A stretch of 64,000 bases of DNA from Pseudomonas putida (GCA_029953615.1 CP124529.1:4340501-4404500); one strand, 5' to 3'. Positions 23,909 to 36,231 are shown, numbered from the stretch's first letter. Made by a program: numbers and translations. The notes: generated by a model from the letters alone, not told the origin.

Positions 23909-24688
23909 ATGTCTGCAATGCTCGATCACGTGGTTGCCCAGATAGTGGCCTTGCAGGTGCGCCTGCTGGCCTGTCGCGAACGCCTGGCTGCCGATACCGA
24001 CAGCGAGGCCTTGCATGACCTGCGCACCACCCTGCGGCGCCTGCGCAGCCTGCTGCGGCCACTGCGTGGGTTGCCAGGGGTCGAGCAACTGGAGGACGCC
24101 GCCAAGTCGTTGGGTACCCTGACCACGCCGCTGCGTGACCGTGAGGTGTTGGCGGCTGAGCTGATCGGGCGTGGTTTTGCCCAGGCCGGGCAACTGCGCC
24201 TGGAAGGCCGTGACAGGACCTTCGCCAGTGTTGCCGCCAGCCCGCAGCTGACCCGGGTGCTGGCGATTGTCGACGCGTTTCCGCTGTTCCTGCGCGCAGC
24301 CGGCCGCGAAGGGTTGGTCAAGGGGCTGGAAAAGCGTGTCGACAAACGCCTGGTCAAACAGTGGCGCAAGTTGCATAAAGCGTTGCAGGACCCGGCCCAC
24401 GATCGCCACCGCCTGCGTTTGCTGATCAAGCGTGCGCGCTACGGCGACGAGGCCTACCCGCAGCTCGACCATGCGGGCAAGCGATTGCGGCGCTTGCTGA
24501 AGCAGGCCCAGGGCGACCTGGGTGACTGGCATGACCGCCTGCAATGGTTGTTGCAGGCGCGCGAGCATGCCGACCTGGCACCATGCAAGGTTGCCTGGGA
24601 GCAGGAATTGCACGAGGCCGAGCGCCATTCGGATTTGACGCTGGAGGCATTGCAGCAGGCGCTGGAGCGGCGAAAGCCCGAAAAATGA
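23909..24688 (+). CDS. CHAD domain protein
   Basis: A 259-residue protein made almost entirely of a CHAD domain: alpha-helical, with conserved His and Lys/Arg (LHDLRTTLRRLRSLLRPL near residue 33 and HRLRLLIKRARYGDEAY near 169). CHAD domains bind inorganic polyphosphate in the cases studied. No CYTH triphosphatase domain is attached. AGGAG precedes the ATG, 17 bp after a small lipoprotein gene. Polyphosphate binding is inferred from the family only. Confidence 0.85.
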   Translation: MSAMLDHVVAQIVALQVRLLACRERLAADTDSEALHDLRTTLRRLRSLLRPLRGLPGVEQLEDAAKSLGTLTTPLRDREVLAAELIGRGFAQAGQLRLEGRDRTFASVAASPQLTRVLAIVDAFPLFLRAAGREGLVKGLEKRVDKRLVKQWRKLHKALQDPAHDRHRLRLLIKRARYGDEAYPQLDHAGKRLRRLLKQAQGDLGDWHDRLQWLLQAREHADLAPCKVAWEQELHEAERHSDLTLEALQQALERRKPEK

Positions 24689-24763
24689 CCGATATGCGGG
24701 CTGATCGGCAAGGGTTTGCTGGCTAGGATGGGCAGACCCTTTCGCAGCAGGCAGGACCGGCCA

Positions 24764-25561
24764 ATGAATTTCAACCAACTGCTCGACGCCGTGCGGGCCA
24801 ACCCCGATGCGGTGAGCATCCCGCCCAGCTGGGCCCAGGGCCGCGCAGCCTTCGGCGGGCTGATGGCGGCCATGGTATATGAAGCCATGCGCCAGAAAAT
24901 CTCCGATGGCCGCCCCGTGCGCTCGTTGGCCATCAGCTTCGTGGCGCCGGCCGCGGCGGATGTGCCAATCCGCTTCGAGGTGGAGGTGCTGCGTGAAGGC
25001 AAAGCCGTCAGCACCTTGCTGGGGCGTGCCATTCAAAACGGCCAGGTGGTAACCCTGGTGCAGGGTAATTTCGGTGCAGGGCGGCCGTCGGTGGTCGATG
25101 TACCGGCGCTGCCGGCCACGGAAATGAAAGCGCTCGAAGAGGCCGCTTCCGAGCTACCCCATATCAAAGGTGTTACCCCGGAGTTCATGCAGCATGTGGC
25201 TTTGCGCTGGACGGTGGGCGGGTTGCCGTTCAGTGGCAATCAGTCGCGCCAGATGGGCGGCTGGGTACGTTTGCGCGGCGTGGCCGAAGAGCCGGTCAAC
25301 GAGGCACACCTGCTGGCGTTGGTCGATGCCTGGCCGCCGAGCCTGATGCCTTTTCTCAAGCAGCCTGCTGCCGGCAGTACGTTGACCTGGACCATCGAAT
25401 TCATGCAGCCCACGGCGCAGTTGTCGACCCTGGACTGGTGCCACTATTGCGTGGAAACCGAATATGCGCGGGATGGTTATGGGCATGCCGCTGCTGCCTT
25501 GAGGACGGCGCAGGGCGAGTTGCTGGCCTTGAGCCGGCAGACGGTTACCGTGTTTGCCTAG
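24764..25561 (+). CDS. Acyl-CoA thioesterase-like protein (double hot-dog)
   Basis: A 265-residue cytosolic protein resembling TesB-type or HotDog acyl-CoA thioesterases. The N-terminal half has the usual AAFGGLMAAMVYEAM helix and the strand pattern SLAISFVAPAAADVPIRFEVEVLREGKAVSTL; a second hot-dog repeat follows. Such enzymes hydrolyse acyl-CoA to free acid and CoA. The precise chain length cannot be told. The ATG at 24764 was chosen because the upstream open frame lacks similarity. Confidence 0.8.
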   Translation: MNFNQLLDAVRANPDAVSIPPSWAQGRAAFGGLMAAMVYEAMRQKISDGRPVRSLAISFVAPAAADVPIRFEVEVLREGKAVSTLLGRAIQNGQVVTLVQGNFGAGRPSVVDVPALPATEMKALEEAASELPHIKGVTPEFMQHVALRWTVGGLPFSGNQSRQMGGWVRLRGVAEEPVNEAHLLALVDAWPPSLMPFLKQPAAGSTLTWTIEFMQPTAQLSTLDWCHYCVETEYARDGYGHAAAALRTAQGELLALSRQTVTVFA

Positions 25562-25588
25562 CAGATACCTGCCGGCCTGCACGCTTTC

Positions 25589-25709
25589 CTGTAGGAGCGG
25601 CCTTGTGTCGCGAAAGGGCCGCAAAGCGGCCCCGGCAATCTTCACGGCGAAGCTGTAAGTCTGGGGCTGCTGCGCAGCCCTTTCGCGACACAAGGCCGCT
25701 CCCGCAAAA
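25589..25709. repeat. REP pair (TGTCGCGA subtype)
   Basis: Arms GTAGGAGCGGCCTTGTGTCG and CGACACAAGGCCGCTCC face each other. GC-rich hairpins (GGGCCGCAAAGCGGCCC and GGGCTGCTGCGCAGCCC) lie inside the pair, between convergent genes. Confidence 0.85.
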
Positions 25710-25729
25710 GTTTGTGCGTGATTGGAGCA

Positions 25730-26098
25730 TCAATGGCGATGCTTGTGCCGTTCCCGCCAGGCCTTCCACCAGGCCCCGCTCAGCAAGAAGCGTGGAAAGG
25801 TGATGAACTGCTCGGTCAGCAGGCGTTGCACGGCATCCTTGCGGTTGGCGAAGGGCTCGGGTTGCTCGGCTTCCAGGCGATGGCCCTGGCGCTGCAGGCC
25901 CAGGCCGGCAATCAATGCAATGACGCCAACGGCAATCTGGCCCGGATCCAGGCCGAACAGCCCGGACAGAATCAGCAACGCGCCAAGAATGAACAACGGC
26001 ACGGCGATCAGGTGCAGCACCAAGTTGGTCGGGTGGCGGTGGTTGTGGTGGTAGCCGCGCCATTGCCAGGCGGGCAGGTTGGGCAGGCGTTTGCTCAT
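25730..26098 (-). CDS. Small membrane protein, possibly Mpo1-like
   Basis: A 122-residue protein with two membrane segments in the middle (LVLHLIAVPLFILGALLILSG and GQIAVGVIALIAGLGLQ) and basic, His-rich ends. The HRHPTNLVLHLIAVPLF pattern resembles the DUF962/Mpo1 family, whose yeast member is a fatty-acid dioxygenase. The match is by eye and the function is uncertain. The start at 26098 has GAGGAA at the right distance; 26104 is an alternative. Confidence 0.65.
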   Translation of the reverse strand: MSKRLPNLPAWQWRGYHHNHRHPTNLVLHLIAVPLFILGALLILSGLFGLDPGQIAVGVIALIAGLGLQRQGHRLEAEQPEPFANRKDAVQRLLTEQFITFPRFLLSGAWWKAWRERHKHRH

Positions 26099-26173
26099 GG
26101 GCATTTCCTCTCGGTCATGCCCAAAGCTTAGTGCGGCCTCCAGGAGGGAGCCAATCGAGGCTGGCTATGGTGA

Positions 26174-27652
26174 CTATAGCTTGAGCTGGCCAATGGCCTT
26201 GTTCAGTTCACCGGCCAGGGTTGCCAGTTCGCTGCTGGTGGTCGCCGAGCCCACGGTCTGCTGCACGGTTTGTTCAGTGACATCACGGATGCTCACTACG
26301 GCGCGGTTCATTTCTTCGGCCACCTGGCTTTGCTGCTCGGCTGCCACGGCAATCTGGGTGTTGCTTTCGCGCATCTGCGCCACGGCACCGGTAATCTCGG
26401 CCAGTGCTTCGCCGGCCTCCTGGGCCTGCCTGACGCAGTCGTCGGCCTTGTACGAGCTTTCCTGCATGAACTCCACTGCATCGCGGGTGCCAGACTGCAG
26501 GGCCGAGACCATGGTGGTGATCTCGTCGGTGGAGGTTTGCACGCGCTTGGCCAGGTTGCGCACTTCATCGGCCACCACGGCAAAGCCGCGGCCCAGGTCG
26601 CCGGCGCGCGCGGCTTCGATGGCGGCATTGAGGGCCAGCAGGTTGGTCTGCTCGGCGATGCTGTGGATCACACTGACCACGCCATTGATCTTCTGACTGT
26701 CTTCGGCCAGTTGGCGGATCATCTCGGCGGTTTGCTGCACGCCGCTGGACAACCCGGAAATCGAATCCTGAACCCGGCTGACCACCTCCTGCCCGCTACC
26801 GGCCAGGGTGTCGGCTGTTTGTGACAGGTCACGGGTGGCGCCGGCATGCTGGGCAATGTGGTGCACCGTCGCCGACATTTCGTTGATGGCGGTAGCGGCC
26901 TGGTCGGTCTCGCTCTGCTGGCCGAGCATGCCGTGGCGCACGTCGCTCATGCTTGCAGCCAGGCGCGCAGCGCCAGAGTCCAGTTGTGCGGCGGTGTGGG
27001 CAACGGTACTGACCACGCGGTGGTAGGTCGCCTGCATGGCGTTGAAGGCCCCGGCCATCTGGCCAACCTCGTCGCCACAGGCCAGTGGTACGCGGGCCGA
27101 CAGGTCGCCGGTCTTTTCTACATGCAGCATCACGTCCTTTAGGGTATTGAGCTGGCTGAGCAGGAAGCGGATCAGCAGCTGCGAGGCGCCGAGCATGGCC
27201 AGCATCAGGATCAGTACGCATACCGCGTAGTTGCTGAAGCGGTCGAAGAACACCTGGCGCAGGCTCGGCGACTGGGCCAGCACTGCCATTTGCTGATCGC
27301 CCTTGCGCAGCACCTGCGCGCCATATAGCGGGTCGTTGCCGAAGAGCCGGGAGGCGGGCAGTTCGACCCAGCCTTGGGCATTGCGCAGGGCTTCGAGGGG
27401 TTCACCCGCAAAGGTGGGCGTTTGCCCGGCAGACCAGCTGATGACGTTGGTCGGTCGGGGCAGCGTCTGCCCGGCGGGCCATGCAGCCAGCAGTTGTGCC
27501 TGTGCAGCTGCCTGGGCCTGCGCGGCCTCGGCGCGTGCGCGCTGCTCCAGGTGTACGGCATAGAGCACCAGCAGCAAGGTCGTGACAAAGGCCACCGCGT
27601 TGACGGCCCAGAACTTGTACTTCAGGGAAACATTGCTAAGCCAGGCACCCAT
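26174..27652 (-). CDS. Methyl-accepting chemotaxis protein
   Basis: A chemoreceptor of 492 residues. TM1 is about residues 13-32, a short periplasmic sensor region of about 110 residues follows, and TM2 is about residues 143-165. Then come a HAMP domain and a cytoplasmic signalling domain with the hairpin tip [18 protein letters not shown]. It has no C-terminal pentapeptide for CheR/CheB docking. The sensor domain is small and its ligand cannot be told. It would pass ligand signals to CheA/CheW at the cell pole. It is a stand-alone gene with no che genes nearby. Confidence 0.93.
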   Translation of the reverse strand: MGAWLSNVSLKYKFWAVNAVAFVTTLLLVLYAVHLEQRARAEAAQAQAAAQAQLLAAWPAGQTLPRPTNVISWSAGQTPTFAGEPLEALRNAQGWVELPASRLFGNDPLYGAQVLRKGDQQMAVLAQSPSLRQVFFDRFSNYAVCVLILMLAMLGASQLLIRFLLSQLNTLKDVMLHVEKTGDLSARVPLACGDEVGQMAGAFNAMQATYHRVVSTVAHTAAQLDSGAARLAASMSDVRHGMLGQQSETDQAATAINEMSATVHHIAQHAGATRDLSQTADTLAGSGQEVVSRVQDSISGLSSGVQQTAEMIRQLAEDSQKINGVVSVIHSIAEQTNLLALNAAIEAARAGDLGRGFAVVADEVRNLAKRVQTSTDEITTMVSALQSGTRDAVEFMQESSYKADDCVRQAQEAGEALAEITGAVAQMRESNTQIAVAAEQQSQVAEEMNRAVVSIRDVTEQTVQQTVGSATTSSELATLAGELNKAIGQLKL

Positions 27653-27792
27653 GGGCAGGTCTTCTCTGAGTTGAGCGGAAACAATATTGGCAAGGTGCCA
27701 TCATTGTGCCTGCGCAAGCCAAGCCCTTTCTTGATGTGTATCAAGAAAATTCCTGCGTCTGTAATAGGTTTTCTTGGGACAACTAATTTGTA

Positions 27793-27906
27793 CTGCCTGT
27801 ACAGGCCTCATCGCCGGCAAGCCAGCTCCCACAGGTACTGCACATGGCTTGAAGTCGATGCGATCGATGTGGGAGCTGGCTTGCCGGCGATAGGGCCCCT
27901 ACAGGT
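27793..27906. repeat. REP pair (inverted)
   Basis: Facing arms of the CATCGCCGGCAAGCCAGCTCCCAC subtype with outer CTGTACAGG and CCTACAGG ends, directly after the tatD-like stop codon. Confidence 0.85.
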
Positions 27907-30269
<2,363 letters not shown>

Positions 30270-30382
30270 CAAATCGATTTTGTCGATTGTTATGTTGGGT
30301 TTTTTGCGATTTTCATATCTATTGAATCGATTATGATGGCGCCCATCCCAACACAACTTTCCCGCTTCAAGGAGTTTTCGAC

Positions 30383-30822
30383 ATGAACAACGCTACCCTC
30401 AACGCTCTGTTCTCCACCCGCGCCGGCGCTGGCCTGAGCGTCATCCGTATCCTGCTCGGCATCATCTTCATCGCGCATGGTGCGCAAAACAACTGTTCGG
30501 CATGTTCGGCGGCTATGGCCTGGAAGGCACCGGCCAATGGATGGAGAGCATCGGCCTGGCCCCGGGTTACCTGATGGCGCTGCTGTCCGGTAGTGCCGAG
30601 TTCTTTGGCGGCCTGGCCCTGGTGATCGGCCTGCTGGCCCGCCCCGCGGCTCTGGTGCTGGCAGTGACCCTGGTGGTGGCGATCCTCTCGGTGCACATCG
30701 GCAACGGCCTGTTCATGTCCAACAACGGTTATGAGTTCGGCCTGGCCCTGCTGGCCGGTACCGTCGCGGTACTGATCGAAGGCGCTGGCCGTTTCTCGCT
30801 GGACCGCCTGATCGCTCGCTGA
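30383..30822 (+). pseudogene. DoxX family membrane protein, frameshifted
   Basis: An inner-membrane protein with four predicted segments. The N-terminus (LSVIRILLGIIFIAHGAQ) and the C-terminal part (FGGYGLEGTGQWMESIGL onward) are in different frames. At 30488-30492 five bases (AACAA) stand where three are expected before CTGTTCGG, so two extra bases break the gene. Without them a 145-residue DoxX protein with the family motif HGAQKLFG is restored. A good site (AAGGAG) precedes the ATG. DoxX proteins are tied to oxidative-stress resistance in some bacteria; the role here is unknown. Confidence 0.85.
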
Positions 30823-30834
30823 TACCGCATACGC

Positions 30835-30883
30835 CAAGATACAAGCCCAGGCCGTTCACTTTCGGCCTGAGGCTTGTATCTTG
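30835..30883. terminator. Long hairpin after doxX
   Basis: CAAGATACAAGCC pairs with GGCTTGTATCTTG and AGGCCG with CGGCCT, around an 8-nt loop, with a small bulge. There is no clear T run. It probably ends the doxX transcript or stabilises its end. Confidence 0.6.
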
Positions 30884-31041
30884 CCGCTTGTAGCTCTAGC
30901 ATACCGACTGCGCCGATTTAAACAGCTACTTGCGGGGCGCAGGAAGCCCACCTCCGGGTCATCCGAAATACCGCTAAAGCGCTGGTTCGGTGACGCCTCC
31001 CACCGCTGCCCAGCGGGATTCGCGAGGCGGAGAGAAGCTCC

Positions 31042-31350
31042 ATGAGTTGCCCACGTACCAGTGTCTGTTTGAGCCCCTTGCCTGCCAGCCAGGTTTCCCG
31101 CACACCGCGCATCCTGCTCGGCGGCCAGCATCAACCCACTCTTTTACGTCACCTTGAAGGCCTGTCCCGGCGCAAGGGCCAGGCGCGTGCATTTCTGATC
31201 CAGTTCGCCGATACCGGCTGCCACCTCGCGCAGTATGGCAATGACCGTTTCGACCTGGCTGTGATCCAGGCCCCGGCGCCGGACGAGGCCGCCGAAATCA
31301 TCGGCCACCTCACCCGTATCGCGCGCCAAGGCCTGATTACCCGCCGCTGA
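31042..31350 (+). CDS. Hypothetical protein upstream of greB
   Basis: A 102-residue protein with a good ribosome-binding site (GGAGAGAAG). Basic and without a signal peptide or membrane segment. The stretch LIQFADTGCHLAQYGNDRFDLAVIQAPAPDEAAEIIGHLTRI looks like a small alpha/beta domain. I do not recognise the family. It ends 11 bp before greB and is likely co-transcribed with it. The 158-bp gap before it (30884-31041) has no gene that I can support. Confidence 0.6.
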   Translation: MSCPRTSVCLSPLPASQVSRTPRILLGGQHQPTLLRHLEGLSRRKGQARAFLIQFADTGCHLAQYGNDRFDLAVIQAPAPDEAAEIIGHLTRIARQGLITRR

Positions 31351-31361
31351 GGAGCGCGCTG

Positions 31362-31835
31362 TTGAGCACCAACATCATTACCACGGAAGGCCATGAGGCG
31401 CTGAAGAAAGAGCTGGACCACCTGTGGCGGGTGTACCGCCCGGAGATCACCCAGAAGGTAACCTGGGCGGCATCGCTGGGTGACCGCAGCGAGAACGCCG
31501 ACTATCAGTACAACAAGAAGCTGCTGCGCGAGATCGACCGTCGGGTGCGTTACCTGCGCAAGCGTCTTGAAGATGTGAAGGTGGTGGCTTACTCGCCGCA
31601 GCAGGAGGGCAAGGTGTTCTTCGGTGCCTGGGTAGAGATCGAGAACGATGAGGGCGAGACCATGAAGTTTCGCATTGTCGGTTATGACGAGATCTATGGG
31701 CGCAATGACTACATCTCGATCGACTCGCCCATGGCTCGTGCCCTGCTGAAAAAGGAGGAGGGTGACGAGGTGGTGGTGCACACGCCTACCGGTGAAGCGA
31801 CCTGGTATGTGAACAGCATCAGCTACGGGCAGTGA
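31362..31835 (+). CDS. greB: Transcription elongation factor GreB
   Basis: A 157-residue factor that rescues backtracked RNA polymerase by stimulating transcript cleavage. The N-terminal coiled coil carries the acidic tip residues in LGDRSENADYQYNKK, and the C-terminal FKBP-like domain follows. KVFFGAWVEIEN and the overall length fit GreB rather than GreA. The start codon is TTG at 31362, set by GAGGAGC 8 bp upstream and by the family N-terminus. Confidence 0.95.
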   Translation: MSTNIITTEGHEALKKELDHLWRVYRPEITQKVTWAASLGDRSENADYQYNKKLLREIDRRVRYLRKRLEDVKVVAYSPQQEGKVFFGAWVEIENDEGETMKFRIVGYDEIYGRNDYISIDSPMARALLKKEEGDEVVVHTPTGEATWYVNSISYGQ

Positions 31836-31852
31836 TCTGATGTTGCCTGGGC

Positions 31853-31957
31853 CGGCCTTTTCGCGGGCTTGCCCGCTCCCACAGGTTTACCAGCGCATTT
31901 GAAGGTTGTGCCGGCGTGGTGGGAGCGGGCAAGCCCGCGAAGAGGCCGGCACAGGCA
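31853..31957. repeat. REP pair (inverted)
   Basis: Facing arms of the TTCGCGGGCTTGCCCGCTCCCAC subtype with outer GGCCGGC/GCCGGC ends, between convergent greB and the permease gene. Confidence 0.85.
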
Positions 31958-31961
31958 ACCC

Positions 31962-34470
31962 TCAACTTTCGCGCAACACCGCCAACGGGCTGGCATTCAA
32001 CGCCCGCCGCGTTCCCAGCACCCCCGCACCACCCACCAACAGCGCCCCTGCCAGCGGCAACACCAACAGCCACATATGCGGGCTCCATTGCAGGTCGAAG
32101 GCGTAGCGGTACAGCACCAGGGTAATCAGCTCGCACCCGACCGCGGCCAGCAAGCCGCTGGCCGCACCCAGCAAGCCGAACTCGATCCGCCGTGCCCTGA
32201 CCAGTAGTGGCCGCGCCGCGCCCAGTGCACGCAGCAAGGCACCCTGGCGAATGCGCTCGTCCAGCGTTGCCTGCAAGCCGGCGAACAGTACCGCCAGCCC
32301 GGCCGCCAGCACGAAAAGCAACACGTACTCCACCGCCAGGGTCACCTGGGCCAGGATGCTGCGCAACTGATCGAGCAAGGCGTCCACCTGCAGAATGGTC
32401 ACCGCCGGGAATGCCCGTGACAGCGCCACCACATCCAGGTCATGGCCCGCTGCCAGATAGAAGCTGGTCAGATAGGTGGTTGGCAGCCCCTGGCAGCGTG
32501 CCGGGCTGGAAGATCATGTAGAAGTTCGGCTGGAAGCTGTCCCAGTGCACGCTGCGCAGGCTGCTGACCCGTGCCTGGCGCTGCTGGCCGCCGATGTCGA
32601 AGGTCAGCAGGTCACCCAGTTGCAGCTTCAGGCTGTTGGCCAGTTCCGCCTCCACCGATACACCGGGGATTTCATCTGCGGCGGGCAGCGCCTGCCACCA
32701 GTTGCCGCCCGTCAAGGCGTTGCCTTCGGGCAGTTCGGCCGCCCAGGTCAGGCTGAGGTCGCGCTGCACGGCACGTTCGCCTGCCGAGTCCTTGCTGACC
32801 ACCTGCTGCACCGGTTGCTCATTGATACGCACCAGGCGGCCAGGTGTCACCGGGTACAGCGGCGCCGAGGTTGCATTGACCTGCTGCAGGTGGCGGGCGA
32901 AGGGCTCACGGTCATCCGGCAGGATGTTCAGGGCGAAATGGTTGGGTGCATCCTTGGGCAGCTGCGCTTGCCAGGTGTCGAGCAGTTCCGCACGCAGCAG
33001 GGCGACCAGGGCCATGGCCAGCAGGATCAGGCCGAAGGCCAGGGCCTGGCCGGCAGCGGCCATGGGGTGGCGCAGCAGTTGGCCCAGCCCCAGGCGCCAG
33101 GTCAGTGGGGCCCCGCCCAGCAACTGGCGCAGGCTGCGCAAACCGAGTAGCAGCAGGCCGCCGAGCAGCAGCGCGGCGACCAGGCCGCCACCGAGCAGGG
33201 CGAAGGTGAGCAGCAGGTCGAGGCTCAGCCGCCACATGATCAGGCCCAGGGCGAACAGCGCCGCGCCGTACACCAGCCAGCTGCTGGGCGGTATCGGCAG
33301 CAGGTCGCGGCGTAGCACGCGCAGCGGTGGCACCTGGCCCAGCGCGGCGATTGGCGGCAGGGCGAAACCGGCCAGGGCCACCAGCCCGGTAGCGATGCCG
33401 GCCATGGCCGGGACGATGCCGCCTGCAGGTACCACGCTCGGCAGCAAGCCGTGCAGCAGGCGGAACAGGCCCAGTTGGGCCAGCCAGCCGAGCAGGGCGC
33501 CGGCCAGCGCTGCGACCAGGCCGAGCATGGCCAATTGCAGGCAGTACAGGCCCAGCGCCTGGCGGCGCGAAAGGCCCAGGCAGCGCAGCAGGGCGCTGGC
33601 GTCCAAGCGGCGTGCGGCATAGCGGCTGGCCGACAGGGCCACGGCGACGCCTGCCAGCAGCACGGCCACCAGGCTGGCCATGTTCAGGTAGCGCTCGGCC
33701 TTGCCCAGGGCGCCGCCAACCTGCTGGTTACCATCGCGAGTGTCGCGCAGGCGCTGGTTGGCGGCCAGGTCCTTGTTCAGTGCCTCGCGGTACCGGGTCA
33801 ACGCTTCGGCATCGCCGCGCCACAGGTCGCGGTAGGTAACCCGGCTACCCGGCTGGATCACGCCGGTGGCCGGCAGATCGGCCAGGTTCATCATTACCCG
33901 AGGGGTAAGGCTGTAAAAGTTGTTGGCGCGGTCCGGTTCGTAGGTCAGCACGCGGCTCATGCGCAAGGTTTTCATGCCCACGTCGATGCTGTCGCCAACC
34001 TTCAGTCCCAGTGCCGCCAGCAGGCGTGGTTCGACCCATGCTTCGCCGGGTGCCGGGCCGCCGCCCGGGGTTTCTGCGGCATACGGCGCCGCGGCGCTGC
34101 GCACTTGCCCGCGCAACGGGTAGGCACCATCGGCAGCCTTGACGCTGGACAGCTGGATGCCGTTGTCGCCGCCGACAACGCTGGTGAATTCGACCACCCG
34201 GGCGTGGCGCAGGCCTAGTGCCTTGCCGGCCTCGATCTGCTGGTCGCGGGCCGGGGCGCTGCCCTGTAGCACCAGGTCGGCACCGAGGAACTCGCTGGCA
34301 CGCAGTTGCATGGCACCGTTGAGGCGGGCACCGAAATAGCCGATGGCAGTGCTCGCTGCCACCGCCACCAGCAGGGCGAAGAACAACACGCGCACTTCGC
34401 TGGCGCGGATGTCGCGCAGCAACTGGCGCAGGGCCAGGCCGCACAGGCGGGACAGCGGCATGTGGTTCAT
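31962..34470 (-). pseudogene. FtsX/YbbP-type ABC permease, frameshifted
   Basis: A large inner-membrane permease with two FtsX-like modules, a periplasmic N-terminal MacB-like domain and about ten membrane segments. It is the partner of the ATPase gene that overlaps its start (ATGA at 34468-34471). The frame breaks at about 32490, where the coding strand reads CTGCCAGGGGCTGCC. Dropping one C gives GTLQGLPTTYLTSFYLAAGHD, joining both parts into an 835-residue protein. With YbbA-like ATPases such permeases are thought to move lipid or lipoprotein-type substrates. The break removes the last membrane segments. Confidence 0.87.
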
Positions 34471-35153
34471 CAGACCTCCACCGGGGCCACCAGGCGGCCC
34501 GCATCCAGGCGGATCTGGCGGCGGCAGCGCCGGGCCAGGCGTTCGTCATGGGTAACCAGCACCAGGGTGGTGCCGCGCTCCTTGTTTAGTTCGAACAGCA
34601 GATCGCTGATACGCTCGCCGGTGTGGCTGTCGAGGTTGCCGGTAGGTTCGTCGGCGAACAGCACTGCCGGTTGCGCGGCGAAGGCGCGGGCGATGGCCAC
34701 CCGTTGCTGTTCGCCGCCCGAAAGCTGGCGCGGGGTATGGCTCAGGCGCTTGCCCAGGCCGACCCGTTCGAGCAAAGTGCGCGCATGTTCGCGGGCATCG
34801 CGGCGGCCATCCAGTTCCAGGGGCAACATGACGTTCTCCAGGGCATTGAGGCTGTCGAGCAGCTGGAACGACTGGAATACGAAGCCCACATGTTCGGCGC
34901 GCACCCGTGCGCGTTGGTCTTCATCCAGCGGCCCAAGGTCGTGACCAGCGAGGATGACCTTGCCGGCACTGGGCTGGTCGAGACCGGCGAGCAGGCCGAG
35001 CAGGGTCGACTTGCCCGAGCCCGAGGCGCCGACAATGGCCAGGCTGTCGCCCTGGGCCAGGTCGAGAGACAGCGCGTGCAGGATGGTCAGGTCACCTTCC
35101 GCGCTGGGGACCACTTTGCTAAGGTTCTGCGCAACGAGAATGCTGGGGCCCAT
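34470..35153 (-). CDS. ABC exporter ATPase, YbbA/LolD type
   Basis: A cytoplasmic ATPase of 227 residues. Walker A GASGSGKS (about residues 42-49), signature LSGGEQQRVAIARA, Walker B AVLFADEPTGNLD and switch His in LVTHDERLA are all intact. The LolD/MacB-type sequence and short length fit exporters with FtsX-like permeases. It is coupled to the following permease gene. It is divergent from tesA with 10 bp between the start codons, the same ybbA-tesA arrangement known in enterobacteria. Confidence 0.93.
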   Translation of the reverse strand: MGPSILVAQNLSKVVPSAEGDLTILHALSLDLAQGDSLAIVGASGSGKSTLLGLLAGLDQPSAGKVILAGHDLGPLDEDQRARVRAEHVGFVFQSFQLLDSLNALENVMLPLELDGRRDAREHARTLLERVGLGKRLSHTPRQLSGGEQQRVAIARAFAAQPAVLFADEPTGNLDSHTGERISDLLFELNKERGTTLVLVTHDERLARRCRRQIRLDAGRLVAPVEV

Positions 35154-35163
35154 GGAGAATCCG

Positions 35164-35771
35164 ATGCGAGTGTGGTGGTTGAGTGCCGGTCTGGCCCTGT
35201 ATTGCCTGGCCCAGAGCGCGGCGGCGGGAACACTTCTGGTTGTCGGCGATAGTATCAGCGCCGGTTTTGGCCTGGATACCCGCCAGGGCTGGGTGTCCCT
35301 GTTGCAGACCCGCCTGCGGGACGAAGGTTTCGACGACAAAGTGGTCAATGCATCGATCAGCGGTGACACCAGTGCCGGTGGCCAGGCGCGGCTGCCGGCG
35401 CTGCTTGCAGCACACAAGCCGAGCCTGGTGGTGCTGGAACTGGGCGGCAACGACGGCCTGCGCGGGCAGCCGCCAGCGCAATTGCAACAAATTATCTTGC
35501 CTCGATGATCGAGAGTGCGCGCAAGGCCGGTGCCAAGGTGGTGCTGCTGGGCATGCGCCTGCCACCCAATTATGGCCTGCGCTACACCACTGCCTTCGCC
35601 CAGGTTTATGAACGGCTGGCGACAGAGAAACAGGTTCCGCTGGTGCCGTTTTTCCTCGAGGGGGTAGGGGGCGTGCCGGAATTGATGCAGGCGGATGGTA
35701 TTCACCCGGCCCAGGCCGCCCAGCAGCGCCTGCTGGAAAATGCCTGGCCGGCGATAAAACCCTTGCTGTGA
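35164..35771 (+). pseudogene. tesA: TesA-like esterase/lysophospholipase, frameshifted
   Basis: A periplasmic SGNH hydrolase (arylesterase, thioesterase and lysophospholipase I). It has a signal peptide (to about residue 20), nucleophile Ser in GDSIS, block III GGNDGLRG and the Asp-His pair in DGIHPA. The frame breaks at 35491-35495, where ATTAT stands in place of the three bases expected between CAACAA and CTTGCC. Two extra bases are the simplest explanation; without them the sequence reads LQQNLASMIESAR and a 201-residue TesA results. As written, the protein stops after about 115 residues and lacks the catalytic Asp and His. Confidence 0.88.
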
Positions 35772-35829
35772 CGCTTTAAACGGCGCCGGCTTTCGGCTAA
35801 TGTTGCGCCCCCCGTTTCGAGTGCCACCA

Positions 35830-36120
35830 ATGCCGCGCCCTGCCTGGTCCCTGTACGCCTACCAACTGATCGAGCCTGATGAGCAGCTCGACCTGTTTGC
35901 CTGCCAGGAAATCCGCGTCCACCTGGTGGCCCGCCAGCTCGAGCTGGGCGTACCGGCTGACCGCACGTTGTGCGGTGGCCTGTTGCCGGCGCAACCGCGC
36001 TGGTCGGGGGTGCCGCGCTCGATCTACCGCGACGGCCGCCTGTGCGACCTGTGCCGCGCCATTCTAGATGCGCAGCGGCGCGGCATGCGCCCGGTGTGGC
36101 CGGAACTGCAGGGCGGCTGA
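35830..36120 (+). CDS. Small cysteine-containing protein, function unknown
   Basis: A 96-residue protein with no signal or membrane segment. Four cysteines are visible: FACQEIR, TLCGGLL and a C-terminal CDLC pair, suggesting possible metal binding. The N-terminal half (YAYQLIEPDEQLDLFACQEIRVHLVARQ) looks globular. I do not recognise the family. It lies 58 bp after tesA and could be read from the same promoter. Confidence 0.6.
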   Translation: MPRPAWSLYAYQLIEPDEQLDLFACQEIRVHLVARQLELGVPADRTLCGGLLPAQPRWSGVPRSIYRDGRLCDLCRAILDAQRRGMRPVWPELQGG

Positions 36121-36231
36121 ACAGCGCACCTTTCATCATCTGAAACGCTTGCATGGTGCCAATGCCTCCCGCTTGCATCGGCGCGGGTGTACAATCGATT
36201 CTCTTGACCCACCTTTCGAAGGATTTACCGG

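Noticed and set aside
30884..31041. A small RNA or riboswitch before the greB operon
   Set aside because: The sequence has some GC-rich inverted stretches, but no recognisable class, promoter or terminator.
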